A stretch of 64,000 nucleotides of DNA from Closterium sp. Naga37s-1 (Eukaryota > Streptophyta > Zygnematophyceae > Desmidiales > Closteriaceae), in the NCBI GenBank assembly GCA_947471745.1, contig CANJKZ010000777.1, forward strand, positions 186,001-250,000, in the 5' to 3' direction. Positions 45,272-55,300 of this stretch are shown here, piece by piece (within the stretch, counting starts at the first letter, position 1; every line of letters begins with the position of its first letter). The notes beneath the pieces are model-generated. The model saw nothing but the letters and a program-made list of their open reading frames with translations. It did no database searches and was not told the origin of the DNA. A program made the translations under genes and the position numbers.

Positions 45272-45276
45272 CCCCT

Positions 45277-46100
45277 TAGAGGAGAGGCGCCCCTTACAGG
45301 AGAGGTGCCCCTTAGAGAGAGAAGCGAGGGGAGTGGAGGAAGCGAGGTGGGAGAGGAGGGCTGGATGGCCTTTAGGAGAAGGAAGCGTGGGGAGTGGAGG
45401 AGGCGAGATGGGAGAGGAGGGCTGTATGGCCCTTAGGAGGAGGAAGCGTGGGGAGTGGAGGAGGCGAGATGGGAGAGGAGGGCTGGATGGCCCTTAGGAG
45501 GAGGAAGCGTGGGGAGTGGAGGAAGCGAGGTGGGAGAGGAGGGCTGGATGGCCCTTAGGAGGAGGAAGCATGGGGAGTGGAGGAAGCGAGGTGGGAGAGG
45601 AGGGCTGGATGGCCCTTGGGCGGAGGAAGCGAGGGGAGTGGAGGAAGCGAGGTGGGAGAGGAGGGCTGGATGGCCCTTAGGAGGAGGAAGCGTGGGGAGC
45701 GGAGGAAGCGAGGTGGGAGAGGAGGGCTGGATGGCCCTTGGGTGGAGGAATCGAGGGGAGTGGAGGGAAGAGAGGTGGGAGAGGAGGGCTGGGTGGCCTT
45801 TAGGAGGAGGAAGCGAGGGGAGTGGAGGGAAGCGAGGAGGGAGAGGAGGGCTGGATGGCCCTTAGGAGGAGGAAGCGAGGGGAGTGGGGAAAGCGAGGTG
45901 GGAGAGGAGGGCTGGATGGCCCTTAAAGGAGAGGAGCCCCTTAGAGGAGAGGCGCCCCTTAGAGGAGAGGCGCCCATTAGAGAAGAGGCATGGTCCAGGG
46001 GCTAGCAGGAGAAGATGAGGAAATGGTGAAAATGAGATCCATGGGTTAAAGTCCATATTTTGTTCTTATAAGCAATGCCTACTCGAGTAAAGGGGCGCAC
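45277..46100. repeat. 60-bp tandem repeat right of the copia element
   Basis: About ten copies of a ~59-60-bp purine-rich unit (GGAAGCGAGGTGGGAGAGG ... GGCTGGATGGCCCTTAG) span about 45310-45925, bordered on both sides by the same GGCGCCCCTTAGAG units found left of the copia element. No helicase exon is seen, although the missing motor exons should lie between 46.1 and 38.9 kb. Confidence 0.85.
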
Positions 46101-49100
46101 CTTAGTGGGAAAGAGGTAGAGGGCGGTGGCGTGGGGGTGGGAGAGCAGCGTGTGGAGGACCGGCACATTGTAGCACAGCGACTTGCCACTCGCTGTTGCC
46201 GTCGCAATGGTTGCATGCCGCCCGGCCAGTGCCGCGCCAATAGCCTTCACCTGCAGAGCAAAGCAGGGAATCAACCAAAGATAAAGGACATGGATCGGTA
46301 AGGCCTCACCAAACAAGAATGTTTGTTGGTCATCTCTCTGAAGAGAAAGGGGTAAAAGAGGCAATGGAAGGCACAAGCCACATGTGCTTACCTAATGGGC
46401 TCGGGAAGGCATGAGCCACGAGTGCTTACCTGATGGGAATAGAGCTGGGAGACGCCCGCACGAGCCAAGGCGTGCCACGTGGCAGGGCATAACTGGCTGG
46501 CCAGCTTGCCATAGCGCGGTTTCCTCTGTGGCAGCTCCTCGCAGTGCACCACCTGATGGGGGCGGGATGGAAGCAGGGTCGTAGGAAAGTGGGGTGACAA
46601 TGTCTTAGGGAGGTAGGGAAGCAGGGTGACAGGGAGGCATGGAGGTAGGGAAGCAGGGTGACAGGGAGGCATGGAGGTAGGGAAGCAGGGTGACAGGGAG
46701 GCATGAGGTAGGGAAGCAGAGCGACAGGGAGTAAGGGAGGTAAGGAGGCAGAGCGACAGGGAGTAAGGGAGGTAAGGAGGCAGAGCGACAGGGAGTAAGG
46801 GAGGTAAGGAGGCAGAGCGACAGGGAGTAAGGGAGGTAAGGAGGCAGAGCGACAGGGAGTAAGGGAGGTAAGGAGGCAGAGCGACAGGGAGTAAGGGAGG
46901 TAAGGAGGCAGAGCGACAGGGAGTTTAGGGAAGTGGGCGAGTGGAGCAGGGAGGGGGGTGTGTTGGGCAGGGGAGTGTGCATATCAGAGGAATAACGAGG
47001 CATGTGGGTGTCAAGAAATGGAGAAACGCATCAGCCAGGCTTCTTTTTCACCCACTAGCCACATATCCACCTGCCCAAGCAACCCTCCCTCCCTTGCAGC
47101 AACCCCCCACCCTCCGCCACATCCCCCACGCACCTGCCCTAGTGATCCCAATCCCTGCTTGAGATGCTCCAGCAGCTGCGGTGCACTCATAGTCTCCGTG
47201 CTCTGATGCCCGGCGCAGCAGAGGGAGGGAGATGCGGGGGGAATGCGGACAGACAACGGAGTTACAGGAGAGGGAGAAGCAAGGGTGTGAGGGGGAAAGG
47301 GGAGAGGGACGACGAATCCTAAGCTGGGTTGGTTTGGCAAGAATCAAGCAGTGAGTCAGTCACATGGCAGCACTCACGTCACAGCAGCACTCACATTGCA
47401 AGGAGGCACTTTCTTGAGTTGCCTGGGAGGACAAGGAGGTGTGTATCGCTGCGACCCAATGCCTGCCTCTTCCCACCACTCATCGTCACCACAACCAGCA
47501 CCACCATCACAGCCTCCCTTCTTCCCATCCTTCTCTGCCCCGTCCCCATCCTCCACTGCACCTTCCTCCACCTCTCCAGTCTTATCAGACTCATCCCCAG
47601 CCGCCCCTCCTTTCCTCCGCTGCTTGCTCTGCCTCCCAATACATGACTTCCTCTGCTGTTTCGCCTTCCCTCCCTTTCCACCACCCCCCAGCTCAGCATG
47701 TGTATGATTATCAGTATACTGAGAGGAATGGAACGAGGCCGCTTCAGCAAGCAGCATCGACACTGAGATGTCTTCGAACGGAAAGTCAGCATGCCATTCC
47801 ATGCTGTCCGCACTTTGCTTCACACCAGTACGCCCCTGCTTCTTCGCTTCTTCCCCCTTCCCTCCACCTCTCTCTTCCACAACATCTCCCGCTGTTTTAA
47901 GGCGCCTCTTTCCCTTCATCCTTCTCTCTCTCTGCACTGTACTGCCCGCATCCTCGTCCCCATCCTCATCCTTGTCCTCGCCCTCCCCCGGCACCGCCTC
48001 GCTCCCCACCTTCCCTGCACCAGCTGCCCCGTGTTGGCTCTCCTCTCCTCGCAAGCCCTGGCCAGAAGCCGCGGCCACAGGAGAGGCCGAACGGCGCGAC
48101 TGTGGCACAGATGGGTGGGTTTGCGATGCGGGATGCGACTGAGGTGCAGGAGGGAGAACGTGAGCGAGGAAGTCAGCGTGAATGCGGTGGAGGGCTGCAG
48201 TGAGTGCCGAGTGGAAGGCGGCTCTCCTCTTGTCTGCCAGCCTGACAGCACTGCGACGCGGCGTGCGTTGCTGTGTGCCTGGAGGGAAAATTGCGGGATG
48301 GGAAAGTGACAGAGGCGCAGGAGGGAGAACGTGGGCGAGGAAGTCAGCGTGAATGCGGTGGAGGGCTGCAGTGAGTGCCGAGTGGAAGGCGGCTCTCCTC
48401 TTGTCTGCGAGCCTCACACCACTGCGACGCGGCGTTCGCTGCTGTGTGCCTGGAGGAAAAAAGGGGACGATGGGGACTGAAATGCAGCGAGTCCACACAA
48501 CACAAGCAAGAAGAAAACACACCATAGGTGGATTTTACTTTTGAGAATTCTCATTAGTAAAATCCACATAAATGGGGGACGATGGGGACTGAAAAGCAGC
48601 GAGTCCACACAACACAAGCGAGAAGAAAAAGAAACAACTTTCCAGCACGCACCTTGCAGCAGCATGCCTCCCCGCTTGATCTTCTGCTCTGGCGGTCGAG
48701 ACGGGTCCCACATGCCCACCACCACAACCAGCGCACCTCCATCTCCTCTCCCCTTCTCCCCTCCCGTTACAGGTGCTTTCCCCCATCTCCTTCTCTGATC
48801 TTCTCGCCCCTCGTCAACTCCGCCCTCCTCCCGTTTTCCACCCTGTCTTCCCCTTCCTCCTCGGTCCCTTTCATCTCTGCAGCTGCCAGCTCCCTTCTCC
48901 CGCGCATGACTTGAACACCCTTCACTCCCCTCACTCCCCTCACTCACTTCCTCCCCATCACTCCCTCTTCCTGCCTCCACTGGCTCAACCTTTCCCCCCA
49001 CTTTCCCTTCCTCGTCCTCCTCCTCGTCTTCCTCTTCCCACGTCCAAATCACCGAAGGGGCCAGTGCTGCCATGTCCCTGATGTCCTGCCATGACCGTCA

Positions 49101-51463
49101 GGCAGTCGCACATGCAAGGCACAGACAAACAGACGCAACAACACACGCACTCATCCACCTAGCACATGAGCCTGCCACTTGACCACAAGAGACACAATCA
49201 GGAGCAATCACCCTTAGCGCACAGTCACACGTGTATAGAGAACTGCCACTCAATCACTAGCTCACTCATTCACTCACTCGCTCACTCCCTCACTCACTCA
49301 CTGCTTCATTCATTCCCTCATTCACTCGCCCGCTCACTCACTAACTCACTTGCAGAGCAACGGCTTCGCCCTCGGCGCTGCTCCCAAGGTCCTTCAATGC
49401 GACCTCCAGCCGCTTCCACGTGGCCTGGAGTTATGACAGGGGCACAGGAATGGTGAGACGGGAGTGACCATGACAACAGTCAAAGGATCTCCTGGGTCAG
49501 GAAAAGCACATGGCATGGCAGTCAAATGCAGCAGAAATGCTAAGCTAACAATTCATTCTTCAAGAAGCACACACACACCTTGACTGCCCACTGCTCCAAG
49601 AAACCATACACTGCAGCCAGCAGTCCAAAATTGCAGTCCAGCATGGGAACGCTGACTCACACACAATGACTGAGACACACACTGACTGACACACACACAA
49701 GTACACACCTTGACTGTCCGCTGTTCCAAGAACCCGTACACTGCAGCGAGCAGCCCAAACTTGCTGTCCAATACGGAAACGCTGTGAGGCAACCCCGCCC
49801 TGCCTGCTGCCTGCTCTTCCTCCCTCTCTGCCTTTCTCTTCCGCCCCACTCGCCTCTCCACCTTACTCCCCATACCGCCCTTCTCCATGTCATTATCAAC
49901 CCCCATGCTTGACCCATCCATGAGGTCAGTACCACCATTCCCTTTGTCCATACGTCCATTCTTTGTGTTAATAGTACCATCCCTTACGTCAGTAACGCCA
50001 TTCCCAATGCCTGCACGGGTTGCTGTATGCCCCACTGTCCCTATGCCTTGTTGTCTCCCACTGCTAGCATGCTCCCCACAATCCCTTGCCACCGTACCCT
50101 TGGCCACGTCAGTGCTAGGTGAACCGAGCTGACGTGTACGAGCAGCATGGAAGGGCAGGTAGCGAGGAGGGGAGGCGGGCCAGATTGGTGCTGCAGGGGT
50201 TGGTAATGCTGCTGGTGATGGCGGCAGTCGTGGCAATTCTGGCAATGGTGGCGGTGCTGCTGGCGCTGGTGGCGATGCTGATGGCCGTCCCAGCACTGGT
50301 ACTCCCTCCGGTGGAGGAGATGGTGGGGCCGACGCCGAACGAGCGGATGCCAGACCTTCTCTGCTGCAGGCTGCACCCGACAGAAGATAATCCTTCATCG
50401 TCTGACTGCCATTATCAATCTCAGTAGACTCAGTCCGCCGCACCCCGCCATCCTTCCTTGGTGCAGTCGGTTCAGGAGGGTTGCTACTGACCCGCTGCTC
50501 CACCACATCTACTGCACATCCCTTGTTTGCAGCAACAGCGTTACTCTGAGCTCTGCCATTTGGAGAAAATCGCTGATTAGATGGAATAATGCAAGGAGGT
50601 GGGGGATGAGCAGATGGCGAAAACGGGATAGAATTCGGAAGGCGAGGAGACCCAACGGCTGTGCCGGTGCCACGTGGACCAGTCAATGACGTGGCAGCAG
50701 CGGCACAGCGCGGCGTTCCCCCGTGCTGCGACGACAGCACAGGACCCATCTGGCGCTGCTCCTTGCGCTGAAAGCTCATCAGAACCAGGAAAGCGTCTGC
50801 GGGTGCAGACTCAGAGCCACAGACTTTGGGGTCAGCGCCAGAAGAAGCATGAGGCTCGCCATGGAAACCGCCATTCATGGGGGTGGAGCTGCCAGCACGG
50901 ATAGATGGGGTCCCTGGCGTCAAAGCGCTGGCAGATGCTGACGTGGCAGATCCAGGCTGGAGGAGGCCGGGAATGTCGACCAATCGGGTGGAGTCCTTGA
51001 GGCGAGATCCCTGCAAGAGGGGTGAATAAGGTTAGAGAAACCAGTGAAAACGGTGGAAAGGTGAACAATGAAGGCAAGCCATGCAGCCAGGACAGCATGT
51101 GACGCATCGAGATCAACATTGCCGGTGAAGAACCCCCAAAGATAATGGTAAAAAACAAAAGAAAACGTCGATCTGGCTGTACTAGTATACTACACGGTAA
51201 ATGGTCGAAACACTAAAGCAGCAGGGAAATAGAACGGCATCAATAGGACCTACTTTATGGAAGATGGCATGTTTAAGGGACGCGTCCTTGTTCGTTGCTC
51301 CAGCAGCGACTCGCTTCGCATCGCCCACTCGCATGTCGCACGTCGCCTCCAATGTCACGTGCGACCCGGTCAGATCCCTCACTACCACGCATGATCGCCC
51401 AGGTCGATTCATGGAGGCTGACGTGGCAGCACCAGGGTCTTCGATCCGCTCGCGTCCTGCCAT
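46101..51463 (-). CDS. HRQ1: HRQ1-type helicase gene, N-terminal part to motif I
   Basis: Exons in order, all phase-consistent: 51254-51463, 49709-51010, 49350-49424, 48653-49085, 47395-48278, 47134-47202, 46430-46552 and 46101-46250 (about 1082 codons). Exon 1 starts at an ATG and codes for a ubiquitin-like start (SCVVVRDLTGSHVTLEA), known from plant HRQ1. Exon 2 is long and disordered and ends in LDSKFGLLAAVYGFLEQ. The conserved block APQLLEHLKQGLGSLGQ, the Q-motif-like GVSQLYSHQ, and Walker A ATATASGKSLCYNVP are intact. The gene should continue with motifs Ia-VI, but the next family match is the C-terminal exon at 38857. The gap holds only repeats and the copia element. The gene therefore looks disabled unless sequence is missing from the assembly. 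The long acidic and Ser-rich inserts are unusual for the family. Confidence 0.75.
46595..46925. repeat. 31/32-bp tandem repeats in a helicase intron
   Basis: Three copies of a 31-bp unit (AGGGTGACAGGGAGGCATGG...) are followed by about seven copies of a related 32-bp unit (GGGAGGTAAGGAGGCAGAGC...). Confidence 0.9.
48150..48470 (-). repeat. Tandem copy of helicase exon 5' end
   Basis: The first ~115 nt of exon 47395-48278 with its acceptor and part of the intron are duplicated upstream in the gene (48305-48462), period about 170 bp. The copy reads GTQQRTPRRSGVRLADK and is nearly identical. Confidence 0.85.
48465..48632. repeat. Direct repeat, 36-bp palindrome, direct repeat
   Basis: A ~58-bp sequence (GGGGACGATGGGGACTGAAA...) at 48465-48522 is repeated at 48574-48632. 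Between the copies lies a 36-bp palindrome (48530-48565): outer 10-nt perfect arms GGATTTTACT/AGTAAAATCC and the centre GAGAATTCTC, separated by a few mismatches. Confidence 0.93.
49255..49352. repeat. TCAC-type microsatellite
   Basis: Imperfect CTCACTCA/CATTCATTC repeats just downstream (minus sense) of the donor of helicase exon 49350-49424. Confidence 0.85.
49576..49665 (-). repeat. Copy of the end of helicase exon 2 with donor
   Basis: A second copy of the LDxxFGLLAAVYGFLEQ coding end, with its AAG|GTGTGTG donor, lies downstream of the one at 49709. Which copy is spliced cannot be told. The upstream one joins the long exon without interruption. Confidence 0.8.
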
Positions 51464-52324
51464 GTCAGCTTACTTGCAGAGTGGTTCGGGCGATTAGACT
51501 ATCCCAGCTCTACTCTCTTACTCATTAAGACCGGTAAGACGGCATTCACTCCGTTGAGCTTGCGAACAACCTGATTCAGGACCTAGAAAAAACCAGGATT
51601 GTTGATTCAGGCTTGTGACCCAGCAAACGGGTTTCGCAAACAGGTAATGGATTTTCTAGAATTCGAAATAAGCAACCTTGAAATCCGACGCACACGCAGA
51701 GCTCCGACGATGCGTGGATGTGCCTGAGATTATGCTTCCTAGGAAGGCAATGGCTGTAACTCCATGAAAACGCTGAACGATGGGATTCTTATGCAAATGC
51801 AGGACCCTGTAAATCATGCTCTCAGGCTTGAAATTCTAGAACGCCGTAGCGAACATGTTGGTTTGGGACGACGAGAATGCTGGCGTGGGCTTCATGAACT
51901 AGAATCTAGGTCGACAGTGAGTGCAGGAGTTGAACTATGGGAGAGCTGAACTCGGGCTCAGGTGAGGAACACTGCGAAATCTGTCAGACTGTCACACTGG
52001 GAAGAGCTCCCGGCTGCGTCACGATTACGCTGACAGTTCGTACTGTAGCCTGCCTCCAGGAATGTCCAGGATTCGTTCGCATTAAAGTTTACCTCGATTG
52101 AGCGAAAACTTAAATTGTGGAAAACCAGTACCGATACAGCTATTCGTACTCGTTTCCTTATTTCTAAAGAGGGTGAAGCATATCACCGAATTAAAATCAT
52201 CCTAGCGTAATGTTAAATAACTCAGAACAACATTTGGCACACTTATCGATCATAAAGAAAAGTCCATCGTATTTACTCGGTATATCTTCACCACCTTTCA
52301 CATTGCACTCAGAAGTCCAATTCT
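51464..52324. other. Intergenic, no gene seen
   Basis: Space between the 5' end of the helicase gene and the 3' end of the synthetase gene (both minus strand). Promoter sequences must lie here, but none is distinctive. Confidence 0.6.
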
Positions 52325-55300
52325 TCATGCTTCCTTCTGGGCAACAGCCGGGTACTTGCTTTGCACATCCGTCCAAACCAGCAGCCCATCCGCCAGCTGG
52401 CGCACCACCGATGCCACCTCATCCTTGTGAATGCGCACCTGCGCTGTACTGTCACGCTCCCGTAGAGTCACGGTGCCATCCTCCAGAGTCTGCCATTCAC
52501 GACGTGGGGAAAATGAAAAGCAAACAGGAGAAATGGTGAGACAAAACAAAACCAAGACAAAATGGAGATTTATGGAGACAAAATGCAACCAATACCCCTC
52601 TTCCCCACCCACCAAACACTCCATCCTTGCCCCCACCCTCCTCACCTGCCCATCCACCGTAATCGCAAACGGGCACCCGAGCTCATCCGTCCGTGCGTAT
52701 CTCTTCCCAATCGTCGTGCCCGTGGTGTCAATCTTATTCGCCACGCCTCCCTTGGTCAGCCCTGCACTCGCCTCCTGCGCCACCTTCTCAAGGTCCCCGC
52801 GCTGCACGAGCGGGAAGACGGTGCACTTGATGGGCGCCACGAGCGGTGTGAAGCGAAAGACTGTGCGCGCCTCGTCGGCGGAGGGGCGGGAGTAGAAGCT
52901 GTGCTCGTAGATGCAGTAGATGATGCGCCCTATGCCAAACGACGGCTCGATTACGGATGGGGTGAAGGATTGGCCCTGGAAAGTTGGGGAGAAGGAGAGC
53001 GGGATGGGGAGGGGGAAAGGTGAGGGAGAGGGAGGAAGGGGGAGAGGGTGGAGGGGACGGTGGGAAGGAAGAGCGGGGTAGGTTGTGGTGAGGCAGGAGT
53101 ACAGATTGAGGCGGAATTGCGTGAGAAAGTTTCAGGCAGAGCAGGGAGGGAGGACTCTTGAAAAAAGGAGAAGGAAAAAAACCCAAGCTGCTCTCATCTA
53201 CTCATCTCCTCATCACTCCCTTCACCCCACCCCACCTGCAGCTTCTTCTTCTCCTTGCTGATGGCCACCATCTCCTTGCTGAGGCTGAACGCCTGTGGCC
53301 CCCCGCCCACATGGTGCGTACTCCACCTCATACCCCACTCCCCTGCACCACGTTCCTCTCATGCCCTTCATCCCACCTGCAGCTTCTTCTTCTCCTTGCT
53401 GATGGCCACCATCTCCTTGCTGAGGCTGAACGCCTGGCTGCCCCCACACGGAGTGTACTCCACCTTGCCATCCGCCTCCAGCGCTGCCTTCATCGCCAGT
53501 GCCTCTGCTTCCGTCATTGCCTCCAGCGACTCAGCAATGAGCTTGGCATCGCGCTTGAAGGCCTTACCAATGTCCTTCTTGCTGGGCACGATGCTCATCA
53601 CCTCCACCTCGCGTGGCTCGGGGAACTTCTCATACGCCACCAGCTCCACCTTGCTCTTCTCCTGTTCACGTGCGTCAATGGCAGGGGGAAGGAGGAAAGT
53701 GAGGATGGGCAGTGGTGACTTGATGACATATTTGACCTCCACCTCCCTGGGCTCTGGGAACTTCTCATACGCCACCAGCTCCACCTTGCTCTTCTCCAGT
53801 TGGTGAGAGTGAGCAGGAGGGGGGGAGACGAAGTTTTCTAAGAGTGTGGGGAAAAACAGGGAAGCAGAGAAATGGACGGTGTTACTCCCTTACTGTGTTC
53901 CACCAACAGCCACACCTGTGCTATCAACCCTCGCCATGTAAGCTCACTGCATTCCAAAGCCGTACCGTGTGCGCCTTGAGGTCGAACGCAGACCTACCGC
54001 CAGACGATCGCACTCCACCCACATATAAAGGGCATTAGATCTCAGCATCCCAGCAGTCCGTGGCATCTCGTGCTGCAGGTGCTGGCGGTGCTGCCTGTGC
54101 TGCTAGGGGCGCTGCAGGTGCAACAGCTGCCCGACTAACCTGCATCAACAGCCCGCTCTCGTGCTGCTTTCAACTCTCAACCCTCACCGTGTGCGCCTTG
54201 AGGTCGAAGGCGGAGCGGTCAGCCAGACCAACGCACTCCACCCATCCATAAGAGCATTCAGTCTCAGCATCCCGTGCTGCAGGTGCTGCAGGCAGGTGCT
54301 GCCAGAGCTGAAGCAAACCTACTCACCGTGTGCGCCTTAAGATCGAAGGCAGAGCGATCTGCCAGACCAACGCACTCCACCCAGCCGTACGAGCATTCGA
54401 TCTCAGCATCCCAGCAGTCCGTGGCGTAGTGCGCCATCTCGTGCTGCAGGTGCTGGCGGAAGCGCAGGCGCTGCGGGTCGATGCCCAGGCGCGAGAGGAA
54501 GAGGAACGTGCGCCCGATGAAGTACCCGAGAGTCTCGTTGTTGATTATGCCCTGATAACAGATAGTGGGGAGCAGGGGAATTGGGGGTTGAGACAGGAGG
54601 TTGAAGATTGCCAGTCTGGAGGAGAAATAGGAAGAGGAACGTGGGTGTAGGTGGTATGCCCGCAATAAGCTGCCGTATACTGTTTTCCTTTCCTGCCATC
54701 GAGTGGGCAGCATCCCCAAGCGAGACGACAAGGCGTTTCTCCTCTCCACACCGCCTCAACGGCTTTCCCCTCAACAGCATTTTCCTAGTCGCATCGTAAT
54801 GGCCTATTTCGGCCCAAGCTAATCCGCTCGCAGTCTGAGTTTCGTACCTTCTCCACAGCATCCCCGAGCCGCATGGTGACGGGCTGTTTGGGTCCCAGCT
54901 GCTCCGCGCGTGGGTAGAGCAGGAAGGAGAGGTCGGCCACCGAGGAGAAGCGCGGGTGCGACTTGTCGGCGGGGCTCACAAAGTGCTCGATCTCCGCTAG
55001 CGTGAACTCGCGCACTCGCAGCAGCCCAGCTCGGGGAGCAATCTGGAGAGATGCAAGCAAGGGTTGGGGGCAAGAAGGGAGGGGAGTTTCGACTTTGTCA
55101 ACGGGGCTCACAAAGTGATCTCTGCTAGCGTGAACTCAGGCACTCGCAGCAGACTCGCTCTGGGGGCGATCTGGGGGAGCAGTGGGGTTGGGGATGAGTG
55201 GTGCAAGGAAGGGGACGGGGTGCGATAAGGGAGGGACTTGTCCGTGGGGCTCACGAAGCGCTCGATCTCTGCTAGCGTGAACTCACGCACTCGCAGCAGC

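Noticed and set aside
45455-46005. Trp- and Gly-rich frames next to the copia element
   Set aside because: Translation of a 60-bp tandem repeat, not a protein gene.
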